Assembly: GCA_036346355.1 (NCBI GenBank) | Contig: JAYEVF010000052.1 | Location: 62,001-126,000 of the forward strand | Source of the DNA: Rhipidocladum racemiflorum | Taxonomy: Eukaryota > Streptophyta > Magnoliopsida > Poales > Poaceae | DNA: 64,000 nucleotides | Direction of reading: 5' to 3' | Part shown: in pieces, positions 11,020-23,200 of the stretch | How positions within the stretch are numbered: position 1 is the first letter of the stretch | Layout: every line of letters begins with the position of its first letter | The notes under the pieces: generated by a model | The model's input: the letters and a program-made list of their open reading frames with translations, nothing else | Told to the model about the DNA's origin: nothing | Database searches by the model: none | Translations under genes and position numbers: made by a program

Positions 11020-11723
11020 TTATGAACAAAGACACTCTCCCCCGAACATATGCACTTGTACTGCATCATTTGAACTAGTGCCTTTTGCGAAAGAAGTGGA
11101 AGAAGCATCTCCAAAGGCAACACTTTCAACATGAGATGCACGAGTGAAGGAGAACCAAATCTTATCATCGAACATATGAAGTGAGCATCCGAAATTCACT
11201 AGCCACATGTTCTCCCTCCTCGTGAGAAGCCTACATAGAAGCGAGAAAGTGTCGAGGTCTCGATGCGGGGTTAGAAATAAGATGTTTAGGAATCCGATCT
11301 TGAGACACACGACGGACAACATGAGAGGCACAACACGAGCAGTCTTATGCACAAAATCAATTTTGCACTGTTCCTGTTTCTAGCAACAAAAGGTGCTTGC
11401 ATCACCCTAGGCACGTAGTGAGAAGCAAAGCGTGCCTTTCTGAAATTAGACCTAGCCTTAGCTCTTTCTTTCTTTTGTTGTTTGGCTAGTCTAAAGCAAA
11501 AATCTACTAAATGTCCATCTCTACCACAATGAGTGCAAGTGTATTTAACAGGATGTTTGGCTTTAGAAGTAGAAGCAACATTTGCATTCATCATAGTAGA
11601 AGATAACACTCCAAAGAGACTTAAAGACAGTTTTCTTAGGCTCATTGACAATTTCAAATTTTCCTCCGTCAAGTGTTTTAACAACGGTGGGAGCATGTGA
11701 TTTATGATGAGCATAAGAATCAA
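11020..11723 (-). pseudogene. Gag C-terminus with CCHC knuckle and protease start, Copia element E
   Basis: On the minus strand a CX2CX4HX4C knuckle (CTHCGRDGHLVDFC) lies near 11550-11500. It is followed by a basic spacer and, in a second frame near 11220, MWLVNFGCSLHMF, which corresponds to the copia protease start; the usual active-site Asp-Ser-Gly reads Asn-Phe-Gly here, so the protease would be inactive. The reading breaks at about 11020, where integrase should follow, and resumes in RNase H, marking a deletion near 10975-11040. Confidence 0.75.
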
Positions 11724-12015
11724 AACCTAAACCTTTGTTATGAGTGCTGACTTTTGATTGATCCAAAATCATGTTTAGGTTCTTCTTTCCTTTAGTGAAA
11801 CGTTCTAATGATTTGTCCAAGTAATCAACTTTTCGAGAAAGAGTTAAACAATTATTGCAAGGAACATTCACTTTTCCTTTTTGCTTACGACAAGTTGAGC
11901 ATGAAAGAACCTCATGTGTAAGCAGATCATCGATCAATTGAGAAACCCTAGCATTTGCATCTTTTAATTTTAATTCAAGAGTTGAGCATTTAGAACAAGA
12001 AGTTAAACCATGCAA
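11563..12015 (-). pseudogene. Gag middle region of Copia element E
   Basis: 150 codons rich in Lys/Glu with paired Cys (CSKCSTLELK, CSTCRKQKG, CNNC), the coiled-coil and Cys-pair region seen downstream of the first knuckle in some grass copia gag proteins. A frameshift near 11600 separates it from the second knuckle. Between 12016 and 12430 gag-type sequence continues on the minus strand but frames are broken. Confidence 0.65.
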
Positions 12016-12432
12016 ATCATCAGTGAAACAGCTAGCATGTTTAATATGTTTCTCATTTTCTCACTTCCAAAGATTAATTTTCTCAATCAAGGAAGCATGT
12101 TCTTTCCTAAGCGAAGTAAGCTCATTCCAAATTAAGTCACATGATTTGCAAGCATCATCATCGAGGAATCAAAGTTTTAAGTCTAGCAATTTCAGCATTC
12201 AATGATTCAACAACAAAATCATGTTTCTTAATTTTCTTGTCACGCTTATCAAGCAATTTACCAAGGCGAGCAACAGCAATAGCTAATTCATCGTAAGAAG
12301 GATCTACCTCATTGAAGTCGCTGTCATGATCGCCTCGGTGAAGCTGTCAGCTTTTGGCCATGAGACACAACCCCGTCAACTCATGCTTGCTTGGAGTTGC
12401 ATCATCTTCGCCGCTCTCCGAGTCCACATCGC

Positions 12433-13448
12433 TCAAATTGACTTGTTCAAGAGCGGAAAGAACTCAGTGAACCACCTTGCGGTTGATGAAGCTCTTCTTC
12501 TTCCTATCATTTGACGAGAACCTTTTCTTCTCATTCCTTCGTCGTTGTCTTTCTCCTCCTTTGATGTTTTTCCTGCAAGCTTAGGACAATTTGTGCGAAT
12601 ATGGTTGAGGTCACCACACTCATAGCATCTTGGAGGACCACCTCTCTTTCTCATTCTCACATTCTGCAAAGCTTTGTTAAAGCGAGAAGAGAGTAGTGCC
12701 AGATCTTCTTCAGGAAACTCTTCAAGTTGCTCATCACAGTTAAAGAAGACATGGAAGACAAGGCAAAGCTAGAAGAAGAATTTGCATTTGACATGTTAGG
12801 GTTAGAGATCAAAGCAATTGATTTAATGTTACCCTTCCTGGCAAGAACATCCAACTCATGAGTTTTCAACTTAGAGTAAAGAACATCTAATGTAAGTGTA
12901 CTCATGACAGTGGATTCTCTAATGGATGTAACTTTCATCTCCCAAATAGACATGTCTAAAGCACCAAGCAATTGTCTAGCATTAGCAGCATCATCAAAGC
13001 TAACTCCAACAGCACGAAGATTACTAAGAATTTTATTGAAACGTGCAAAGAAGTCATCTAGCGACTCACCGGGTTTCATCTCAAATCGCATGTATTCCTT
13101 TTTGTAAAGATCTTGACGAACCTCTTTAATAGTGTTAGAACCCTCATGGTAATCACAAAGAGATTTCCATACCTCATATCTTGGATCGAAGATGAATCAC
13201 ACGATCAAAGTCGCTACGTCCCAAGCCTTGGATGATCAAGTTGCGCGCCTTACTATTTGCTTCAACATGTGCGCGATTGGTGTCGTTGACGTTGTCGTTT
13301 GTAGGGACTTCATATGGTTTGTAGACCTTCTCCCAAATTGCGAATCCCTGAGCTTGGATGAACGCCTCCATCTTGGCCTTCCAAAACTGAAAATCAACAC
13401 CATTGAACACAAAGGTTTTGTCGAATAATGATCCATTGATCTAATCAC
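12433..13448 (-). pseudogene. Gag N-terminal half of Copia element E
   Basis: Likely start ATG at about 13436. The N-terminal copia gag domain (WKAKMEAFIQAQGFAIWE) is in a second frame because of an indel after about eight codons. The frame at 13091-12657 carries the UBN2-type gag core (MKPGESLDDFFARFNKIL ... LLGALDMSIWEMKV). The frame at 12669-12433 carries the knuckle CYECGDLNHIRTNC. At least three frame changes make it a pseudogene. Confidence 0.8.
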
Positions 13449-13474
13449 CGATTAAGATAGATTAGAAAAACCTT

Positions 13475-13485
13475 GCTCGATACCA
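13475..13485 (-). promoter_or_regulatory. Primer binding site of E
   Basis: Minus strand TGGTATCGAGC, two bases after the 5' LTR end, a variant of the initiator-Met tRNA complement. Confidence 0.8.
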
Positions 13486-13487
13486 CT

Positions 13488-15313
13488 TGTAGGATCGAAG
13501 TATACGAATATAGCAATCAGAGGGGGTGAATGATTGTGCGAAGCTAAAACCAAATTCTTGACCTATTAAAAAGTTCACCCCAAAACAGAACCAAATAATT
13601 GCCTCGTTTTCGACAAAACAGAATGACAGAGGTTTGGTAAAACGAGAATTCCCGGAGATCCAACCGTCGAAACGATCTGAAATTTGGACACAAGAAACTA
13701 GATTCCAATACGAATCGAACCCAAAAGAATCAGCTCGATCGGACTTACGGATCAAAAGTTATGAGCTTCGCAAGCTTGCTGATCCAGAACTTGACGAGAA
13801 TCAATCTAATCAAAACTTCAAGGTTAAACAAGAACGACAAAAGATTGATCAACTAGACTTTGAGAAACACTAGATCAATACCCTAGAGAGGTCTTTGATG
13901 GATCAAATCAAGATAAAACTTGAAGAACAAAAACCAATCTAGAACTAGAACAAGCATGCAAACAAGAACCAAAGCAGAAAATCTTTGAGCGACGTGGTTC
14001 TTGAAGCACGCAAAATCTTGGAAGAATTGATCTTTATTTCTTGTCTAAAATACTCTCATCAAAAGAGTACAAACCCTAAAACCAAGCTCAAAGCTTGATG
14101 CGCTCAGCTCTACTTGGTGCCTTTCAACAGGAGACCCCCCACCTATTTAAAGCACCAACCCACAAGGAGTTCTGAATACGATTCCTATTCCCTAGAAGGA
14201 ATCCGTATCCAACACAACTCTACTTGGCCCAACCAGGCTGAGTACAACTCTTGCACGCGTATGGTAACCCTTCCATACTCACGTGACTAACACTTTGCAC
14301 GCGTATGGCCACCTGCCATACTCACGTGACTAACACTTTGCACGCGAATGACCTCCTGCCATTCTCACGTGACTAACCATTCTTCATGTGCACCATTCTC
14401 TTAGCCCGAACGTCCCGCATGACATCCTTGACCACCAAGACCTCAGTTCCTCCTGAACCTAGTCCCGAACCTCGGTTCCTCCATGAACCTAGTTCGGTCC
14501 CGTCATCGACCACAGTCGTCTTCGAGCAATACCTGCACATGAACAAACCACAAAACAAATCCGAGCACAAGTCCACGACTTGACTCAATGTCAATCCATG
14601 CAACTACTCACATGAGTATTGCATAAAGTCCACTTCAAAAGAAGCATCATGAAATCATTACAAATTTCAAATTCACATTCAAAATTCAAATCCAAATCGC
14701 TCAAAACCCTAATTGAGCGAAAACGCATTCACGACGGACAAGGAAATATGGTCCGGCGTACACATGAAAAATCACTCAAAAAACCATTCACAACGGATAG
14801 ACAAAATCGGTCCGTTGTACAAGTGAAAGTTTCGGTTCCAAGAAGAAAACCAAACGGACAAAAACACGTTCACAACGGACAAAGAAAATCGGTCCGTTGT
14901 ACATGCAAAAATGACTTCGGTCATGAGCTCAAAACAAGTTCACAACGGACCAAGAAAAACTGTCCGTTGTACATGCAAAGGTTTCTGAAATCTTGGAGAA
15001 AGAGTTAGATTCAAGCGCTCAAAAGCAAGTCCACGACGGACAAAAAACATTATCCGTCGTACAAGCGAAACTGACTGGTTTTGAGGAAAAAAGAGTTTGG
15101 CTCAAAGAGTTCAAAACACGTCCACGACGGACCCAAAGACATTGTCCGTCGCAGATGGGGAACTTACTGTTTCTTGAGAGCTAGGTCCGGCGCAAAAGTG
15201 AAACTTACTGTTTCTTGTCAAATTATCAAACACATGCACAAGCACATTTTGCAAATCCAATTCTAAGTTTAATTTTTCAGTTCAAAGCCAATTTTTTAGC
15301 ACATGATTTCACA
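13488..15313 (-). repeat. 5' LTR of Copia element E
   Basis: Same length (1,826 bp) as 7618-9443, with few substitutions and a handful of compensating small indels. Contains the second copies of the hairpin array and of the G-box triplet. Ends at 15313, followed by AGGAT. Confidence 0.93.
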
Positions 15314-15318
15314 AGGAT

Positions 15319-15416
15319 CTTCGGCAGCAGCTTCACCTTCCCGCAGCAGGAGCGAGGAGGAGGAAGAGGAGGAGGACCCGTCCCCGCGCGTCTTCGGCAG
15401 CGACGCGAGTTCTTAG
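15319..15416 (+). pseudogene. ORF0 of element A, last part
   Basis: Continues ORF0 after the Copia insertion. Counting one copy of AGGAT, the reading frame that stops inside the Copia LTR runs on without a break to TAG at 15414-15416, giving about 280 codons in total. This tail is Ser/Arg then Glu-rich (a run of acidic residues). So ORF0 was open when the Copia element landed. Leader-like sequence fills 15417-15668. Confidence 0.75.
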
Positions 15417-15668
15417 ATAGTTTCAGTCTGTAGGATCTTATTTTTGTCGCGTTAGAGCGTTGAATAAGTGATTGCTGGATTGTATCCTGCCCTTAGGCAT
15501 TTGTGATACAGCCACCTCCAAAACTATTTGATTTTAATTGAAGTTCAGTTGGTTTTTCCTTCGGTTGTGTGCTCTTTTGGTTGTGCCCTTGTGTTGAGAA
15601 TGTGGTTTAGTTCCCCGTTGCTTACCTATGCTTCTCCCTCTTTCCTTGTGCTTGACCGCCTTGTGCAG

Positions 15669-16899
15669 ATGGAGAACGTTGGTCGTGGTCGTGGTCGTGG
15701 AAGGCCCGCAGGCCGTGGTAGAGGCCGTGGACGAGCCCGTGGACCGGTGCACTTTCAAGAGGAAGCAGAGTATGTGGAGCCACCGCAGCCGCAAGGACAA
15801 GAGCAAGTGCAACACCACCGCGCTCAGCATGATCCGCCGCCGCCCCCACCACCAGCTCAGCCGCCAAATATGGAACAAATGATGGCGATGCAGCTTCAGA
15901 TTCTTCAGGCGTTAGCTCAGAACGTCCTGAACTAACCCCAAGCCGCTGCAGTACCAGCTCAAGCTCAACCGCCCCAATCTAAGTTTGGGGAGTTCATGAG
16001 ACTCGACCCGACTTTTCTTTGGATCTCGCAGATCCGCTGGATGCGGATGATCGCTCAAGGAAGTTGAGCGTAAAGCGCACTTGGCTCGGGCGATGACATA
16101 GAGAGTGTGCGACGCATCTCACCAGCTCAAAGGAACTGCAGCCAAGCGGTGGGAGAACTCTTGTGCCGCCCATGCCGACCGCAGAATATTCCATGGAATG
16201 AGTTCGTGAAGCCTTCAGGGCTACTCATATCCCAAGGGGATTATGGAAATGAAACGCCGGAGTTTCACAAGCTTCAAGAAGGAAACTTGTCTGCCTCGGA
16301 GTACCTTAACCGCTTCACACGCCTGTCCCAGACGCGACCACGATGTCGCCAGCGACGAGGCCAAGATTTGGCGATTCATGGAGGGCCTTGACCCCAACTT
16401 GAAGGTACTGGTTTCAAGCGACTACCGTCGTTCGGCCACATGATCAACAAGGCGCTGATTCAAGAGGATGCCCAGTCGCCTTTTGAGTCGCGCAAGAGAA
16501 AAATGATGTTTCAGACTCAGCGCGGTGCAGCCTGTTCCAGGCCCGCACTTTTCAGCGATCTAGCAGGCCAGCGGCGGCCGGTGGCCCCAGGACCCGATGT
16601 CTACTCCGCGCCCCATCGACAAGCCCCTGCCGGCAGCAGAGCTCAAGCTCGAAGAGTGGGACAATGATGGCGGGAGTGCAAAGTGCTTCAAGCTGCAGGG
16701 AGATGGGGCACTACACCAACAATCGCCCCAAGAAGCGTCGGCCACACCCGGTGAGGTTTAACTTGGGATCGACGCGGCCGCGCGCCCTGCGCCGGCTCAA
16801 GGAAGAGGAACCCCTCGGACTCCGCGCCAAGACGCCAAGGACTGCAGAAGAGGCGTGTGAATCACATCACCGCGGAGGAAGCTTCAGGATGCGCCAGGC
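15669..16899 (+). pseudogene. gag of element A
   Basis: Starts at ATG 15669 with an Arg-Gly-rich N-terminus (MENVGRGRGRGRPAGRGRG), then a Gln/Pro-rich stretch and MEQMMAMQLQILQALAQN, typical of grass chromovirus gag. A TAA at 15933 ends the frame. Gag capsid motifs follow in changing frames: EFHKLQEGNLSASEYLNRF near 16250-16330, and AKIWRFMEGLDPNLKVLV near 16360-16415. The zinc knuckle near 16680 has lost cysteines (REMGHYTNNRPKK). Several indels make it non-functional. Gag and pol were probably one frame originally. Confidence 0.8.
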
Positions 16900-18345
16900 G
16901 TGGTCTATGGTAAGTTCCATGTGAACTCGACTGCCTTGATTCTGTTTGATTCTGGTGCAACCCATTCTTTCATCTCAGAGTACTTGGTTAAAAAGCATAA
17001 CTGGGACACCTTACAGTTAAGAAACCCTTTGCTAGTGCAATCCCCTGGAAAAGAATTAAGAACAACTACTGTTTGTCCAAAAATGGATATAGTAATAAAA
17101 GGGGTAAAGTTCCTAGCGAACTTAATACTGTTGGATACTAAGGGTATAGAAGTAATCCTTGGAATGGACTGGCTAACCAAGTATAAGGGTCAGATAGACT
17201 GTGCTAGTAGAGCTATCTCTCTTACCAGCCCTGAGGGGATTAGAGTGGAGTTTTTATCTAATCTTGCCTCTAAGGGGGGTAGCACCCTAAACCGTTTGAA
17301 AGGTACTTCGTTGGAGAAGGTACCGATCGTCAATGAGTACCCGGATGTGTTCCCGGAGGAGTTGCCTGGTATGCCACCAGATCGAGATGTGGAATTTGTG
17401 ATTGAGCTGGTACCTGGTACCGCTCCAATCTCGAAGAGACCCTACCGTTTGCCTTCTAACGAGTTGGTCGAGATGAAGAAGCAGATTGAGGAATTGCAAG
17501 AGAAAGGATTCATCAGACCCAGTTCGTCGCCGTGGGGATCGCCTGTGATCTTCGTCACCAAGAAAGACGGTAGTCTGAGGATGTGCATAGACTACAGGTC
17601 TTTGAATGAGGTCACGATCAAGAACAAGTATCCGTTGCCTCGGATAGATGATCTGTTTGACCAGCTGAAGGGAGCTCAAATCTTTTCCAAGGTAGATTTG
17701 AGATCGGGATATCATCAGCTGAAGATAAGAAAGGAAGATATTCCGAAAACAGCCTTCACCACCCGATATGGACTGTACGAGTTCACAGTCATGTCTTTTG
17801 GGTTAACCAATGCTCCTTCTTATTTCATGAATCTGATGAATAAGGTGTTTATGGAGTATTTAGACAAGTTTGTCGTAGTATTCATCGACGACATTCTTGT
17901 CTGTTCCAAGAGCAGAAAAGAGCATGAAGATCATCTGCGAATAGTCTTGGAAACGTTAAGAGAGCATCAACTGTATGCCAAGTTTAGTAAGTGTGACTTC
18001 TGGCTGAAGGAAGTGTCTTTCCTGGGTCATATCATTTCTGCTGCAGGAGTAGCAGTAGATCCAGCGAAAGTGAGAGATGTTTTGGATTGGACACAACCCA
18101 AGTCAGTCCTGGAGATCCGAAGTTTTCTTGGATTAGCTGGTTATTATCGGAGATTCATTGAAGGTTTCTCGAAGATAGCCAGACCTCTTACTCAGCTTCT
18201 GAAAAAGGAAAAGAAGTTTGAATGGACTAAAGCCTGTGAGCAAAGTTTTCAGGAGTTGAAGAAGAGATTAACCTCAGCCCCAGTGCTTATTTTACCAGAC
18301 ATCAATAAGGACTTTGAAGTGTATTGTGATGCTTCGAAGCAATGA
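16900..18345 (+). pseudogene. pol of element A: protease, reverse transcriptase, RNase H start
   Basis: 481 codons, no own ATG (the frame opens from gag). Protease active site ILFDSGATHSFIS near residues 14-27. Reverse transcriptase follows from about residue 150: conserved WGSPVIFVTKKDG, DLRSGYHQLKI, FGLTNAP, and the catalytic VVFIDDIL near residue 325. Then the FLGLAGYYRRFI connection and the RNase H start (YCDASKQ). A TGA at 18343-18345 stops it; the same frame continues directly after, so this is one nonsense codon in an otherwise open 2.8-kb pol. Confidence 0.9.
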
Positions 18346-19743
18346 CTTGGATGTGTTATGATGCAAGAAGGAAAGGTAATAGCCTACGCTTCAAGACAAC
18401 TGCGACCTCATGAAGAAAACTATCCTATTCATGACTTGGAGTTAGCCGCAGTTGTGCACGCGCTCAAGATATGGAGACATTACTTGATCGGCAATAGATG
18501 TGAAATCTATACGGATCATAAAAGTCTGAAGTATATCTTCACTCAGCCTGATCTTAACCTGAGGCAGAGGAGATGGTTGGAGTTAGTGAAAGATTATAAT
18601 CTGGGAATTCATTATCACCCTGGAAAAGCGAATGTTGTTGCGGATGCTTTGAGCAGGAAAGCTCACTGCAACAATATGAGAGTGCAACCAAGCCAACCGG
18701 CGCTTCACGATGAATTTCGGCGCCTTAACCTGGAATTGGTAAATGAAGGATGTATTTATAATTTGGAGGTCAAATCAACCTTGGAAGATCAAATCAGGGA
18801 GGCTCAGAAGGACGATAAAGGTATTGCCAACCTGAAGGAAGGTCTAAAGAAAGGAAAGCACCCCGGATTTTCAGAAGATGACCAGGGAACTGTTTGGTTC
18901 GGGAAAAGAATAGTGGTCCCTAACCAAGAAGAAATCAAGAATGTGATCTTGAAGGAAGCTCACGATTCAGTATATTCTATTCACCCAGGAGGCACCAAAA
19001 TGTATGCTGATTTGAAAGAGAAGTATTGGTGGTCCAATATGAAGAAAGAAGTCGCAGACTTCGTGGCACGTTGTGATGTGTGCCAGTTGGTAAAAGCGGA
19101 GCATCAGAGACCAGCCGGTCTATTGCAGCCTTTGCAAGTGCCTGTATGGAAATGGGAAGAAATTGGAATGGATTTTATAACTGGATTACCCAAAACTAAA
19201 TCCGGTTATGACTCCATCTGGGTTATTGTGGATCGATTAACCAAAGTAGCCCACTTTATCCCGGTAAAGACCACCTATTCGGGAGATAAGCTTGCCGAGT
19301 TGTATATGGCTAAGATTGTGTGTTTACACGGGGTGCCAAAGAAGATTGTGTCTGATCGAGGTTCCCAATTCACCTCGAGGTTTTGGCAACAGTTGCATGA
19401 GGTATTGGGCACGAATCTAAATTTTAGTACTGCTTATCATCCCCAGACGGATGGCCAGACCGAAAGGGTCAATCAAATCTTAGAGGATATGTTGAGAGCT
19501 TGTGCTCTAACATATAAAGGCTCGTGGGATAATTTGCCCTATGCAGAGTTTTCCTATAACAACAGCTATCAAGCCAGTCTGAAGATGGCGTCTTTTGAAG
19601 CTTTGTATGGAAGAAAGTGCAGGACACCCTTATATTGGAAAGAGACCGAAGAAGGACAAATCATCGGGCCCGATGTTCTGAAAGAAGCCGTAGAGCAAGT
19701 CGAGGCGAATCCGGCAAATCAAGACAACATTTCACCAGCATGA
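18346..19743 (+). pseudogene. pol of element A: RNase H and integrase
   Basis: Same frame as the upstream part. RNase H motifs YTDHKSLKYIF and NVVADALSRK. Integrase zinc-binding region (EAHDSVYSIHPGG ... CDVCQ, about 18955-19085), then the catalytic core with its three acidic residues in GMDFITGLP, SDRGSQFTS and DGQTERVNQ (about 19168-19480). The frame ends at TGA 19741-19743 because of an indel near 19700-19740, after which the integrase C-terminus is in another frame. Confidence 0.9.
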
Positions 19744-20237
19744 AAAGTTATGCGGACAATCGTCGAAGGGAATTAAGCTTTGTACCTGGAGACCATGTGT
19801 ATTTAAAGGTATCCCCGATGAAAGGAATGAAACGATTCCGCGTCAGTGGAAAATTAGCACCCCGCTATATCGGGCCATTCAAGGTGATTGCCCGAAAAGG
19901 CAAAGTTGCTTATAAATTGGAATTACCGCTACAGCTGTCAGGGGTACATAATGTCTTTCATGTGTCTCAGTTGAAGAAGTGCCTCCGAGTGCCAGCACAT
20001 CAGTTGCCGTTGGAAGACATGGAACTCGAAGAAGACTTGTCTTACCCGGAGTATCCCATCAAGGTTTTGGATGAAGCCGAGCGTCGGACGCGAAGCCGAG
20101 TGATCAAGTTTTGTAAAGTCCAGTGGAGCAATCATTCTGAGAAGGAGGCCACTTGGGAGCGTGAAGAAGATCTTCGAGCAGAGTTCCCAGACCTTTTTCT
20201 TTCTCCGTCTGAATCTCGGGGACGAGATTCTCTCTAA
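19735..20237 (+). pseudogene. pol of element A: integrase C-terminus and chromodomain
   Basis: Frame takes over near 19735 (MKSYADNRRRELSF). It carries the GPY/F module (APRYIGPFKVI) and HNVFHVSQLKKCLR, then the C-terminal chromodomain (YPIKVLDEAERRTRSRVIKF, VQWSNHSEKEATWERE), which in chromoviruses is thought to steer integration to modified chromatin. Stop TAA at 20235-20237, overlapping the polypurine tract and 12 bp before the 3' LTR. Confidence 0.9.
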
Positions 20238-20248
20238 GGGGGTAGGTT
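20235..20248 (+). other. Polypurine tract of A
   Basis: taagggggtaggtt directly before the 3' LTR; overlaps the pol stop codon. Confidence 0.8.
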
Positions 20249-23200
20249 TGTAACATCCTCTTTTTGGCTTTCTGGAGAAAAACCTAATTTAAATAAAGTA
20301 AATTCAAAAGTTGGAGTTTCTTTGGTGTTTATAATAACCTGGCATCCATTCCCCTTCGAAATCGGGAATTAATTCCCTCCCGGGCGAAAAATCGGGTTTT
20401 CCAGTTCCCGCCGGGACCCGAAAATTCACCCGAGTCCAAAAGTGCTCCAAAAATCTCCAAACCATTTCTAAAATGTTTCAAATATTCCGAAATGATTTTA
20501 GGAATCATTCCCCGGATTTTTGGACATCCGTTCCTATTTTATCTCGCGCGGCTTTTGTTTAATGCCTGCGATCTGCGCCCGAATATCCAATTCCACAAAA
20601 ATCATCCAAATTCAACCAAACCACTTCCATTGAGTTCCAAATAATCCAAAATGGCTCTAGGAATTTTTCCGGAATTTTTAGGCCATTTTTCCTTATTTTT
20701 CTCTAGGGCGGATGATTTGCGTATAAGCCGGCCAACCGGAGCCCGCCACGTGGCAGTGCTACAGTAGCTTCTTCAACCTTGGCTGGCTTGTTCGTGAGTT
20801 CTTGCCTGGGAGAAAAACAGAGAAGCTTCCCTTCTCTCCTCCATAGATCCAAATCCGGGTATCTCCCTCCATACAACTCCGAATCAATAACCGTCGGATC
20901 CGTTGGAATCGCAACGGCCTCCTCTTTCTATCCATGGGGATAATGCACCCGAGATCTCGCTAGTTTTTGAACGGTTGCGAGAAAACCGGAATCGACCTTT
21001 ATGGGGATTGAGCGGCCGTTTCTAATCCGTTTCGCGTGATTCCGCCCCTCATCTCTCCGTATAAGAACCCTCTTTCCGGTGGTATAGCTCTCCGTTAGCC
21101 TCTCAAACCCAATCGGCCGCAAGATCAAGAAAACCGACGAACTCTTGTGTTCTTCGCGTTCTTCGTGTTCTTGCTCATATCTTCCACTCCGGTGGATCTT
21201 TCTTCCTCCCGTTCGTTTCTTTGTGTTAGCATGGAAGTCTAGTTGCTAATTCATCCATCAATTTCAGGATTCCTCGACCGTGGACGACGAATTTCGGATT
21301 TTGCTCGTCTCGGCCAAACCCGTGTTCATCGTCGATTTCATCTTCTCCGGTGAGAATTGGCTCGATTCCTTCATCCTAGATGTTGCTAAGGAGGTCCTCT
21401 AGAGGTTCTAGCTTTTTGTTTGGATCGAATCCATGCGAAAATGAGATCAAAATTGTTTTTTTTGGAAAAAGGAAGTGCTCTGTAGTGGTGTTGCTCTCTG
21501 TTATTTTAGTCCTGGGAGCAATGGGCTCATCTGCATCTGCGGCCCGAGCCGCAGTTGGCCGCCACGCCTCGCCGCCGCCGCCGCCATGCGCCGCCGCCGA
21601 GTTCGGCCGCCGTCGCCGCCGCCGCCGCGATGTGCCACAAGCCAAGGCCATCGCCGCCGCCGCCGCCATGCTGCGCCCGCCGGCGACCTCCGCCACGGCC
21701 GCCCTCCCCTTCCCTCTCTCTCTCCCTTCCTCTTTCTCTATCTCTCTCTCTCCTCCATGGATGGCATGGCAAGCTTCCAGAGGAAGCTTCCTCTTTTCCT
21801 CTCTCTCTATGACGCGTGGGCCCCCACTGTCATACACTCCAAAGCCAAGTCAAACCAGTCAAAGTCCGGTCAAAGCGCAGTCAAACGTTGACTCGGTCAA
21901 AACGGAATATTCCAGGAATATTCCCGGTTTTCGATTTATTCGAAATTCAAACTTCGGAAGCTCATATCTTTTCCGTCCGAACTCCGTTTGACCCCATTCA
22001 AATTTCTAAATTCATCATAAATCAAGACCTTCCTGCCAGTATTAATTTTATAATTTTTTGGATTTTATTTATTTTCTGTTATTTATTTATTGCCTCGTTT
22101 TGCGTGTAGTCGACGATCCCGCCCATGACACGATTTCGCCGTCGAGCCTTCCGAAGTTCGACACACGCCACAAGAATCAAGGCAAGTCTCCTTGATGCAC
22201 TTTGCTCCTATGTTTGCGAAATGATTTAAAATTGTTTATAAAGTTGCATGGCTATGTTTAATTAAATATGTTAAATATAAGAGCTAGTTATTCCGAACTT
22301 GTTGATTCCTCCTCGACATTGTTAATCATATCCATTGTAACCCTAGAACATTGTTTATACCATGCTTATGTTTATATGGTATCCGTTGCTTTGTAGTACG
22401 GTAGAATTGCTTAGGACCTTTTCCGACAAAAACAACCCATGGGTGGGATTATTCAAAAAGAATGTTATTAAATGTGATTTGAAGGTTATTATTATGGTTT
22501 TGGTCCTGTTTTCTAAAATAAAAGAAAAGCAAAAATGATGTTGACTTGGGCAGCCTGGAATGTCGGGTGGAAGCGGATCAAGTCTTGGTCCTTTTGTGCA
22601 AAGTACCACCCCAAGTCCCATAAGGACCAACGCTTATGATTGCCATTTTAAGCATAACCGTACTACCACATGTCTATAATGGTACGACCTGGCTCACTAA
22701 TTTGTAGAAGCCTAGTTTAGACTCGCCACTCGGTTGTTGTGTGAGAGCCGGACGGAGGCATTGTTGTGGATGTTGTTTTACTCACACGGCGCAAGAGGGG
22801 GCTTCTGTACTGGGTGGAGGGAACCCTAACAGCGGTGAAACCTCAGCGGGTGGGTCTAGCTAGGTAGATACATTGTAACGGCCTTGTCAAGATATCCCTG
22901 CCGGCACACCTAAGGAAGTGTGTTAATTGCATGGCAACAAGGGTCTATCTTGTCTTGTGGGTAAAGTTGTACACCTCTGCAGAGTAAAACTATTCGAATA
23001 GCCGTGCCTACGGTCAAGGGCAAAGCAAGAAATGCTTTCATATTGGTAGACTTTGATTTTGTTTTTAAAGCCGAAAAGTGTTTTGTTTTGGGGTTCGGGA
23101 GTGGTTAGAACTCTCGAATGTTGTTTACGGAAAGAGCCAACCCAGGTGGATAGAACCTGTTTTGCACTTGACGGATGGAGTCACATGATTAACTTTGATC

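Larger units (their letters stand above)
7618..15313 (-). mobile_element. Element E: defective Ty1-copia retrotransposon
   Basis: LTRs of 1,826 bp each (7618-9443 and 13488-15313), flanked by the duplication AGGAT (7613-7617 and 15314-15318). On the minus strand the order is PBS (13475-13485), gag, second CCHC knuckle, protease, then remnants of RNase H, and a polypurine tract (9444-9454). The RNase H remnants following gag-protease, with the IYHVIG-free copia-type ADIFTK ending, mark Ty1-copia. Integrase and most of reverse transcriptase are missing, so it is non-autonomous. Equal LTR length and few differences suggest recent insertion. Confidence 0.93.
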
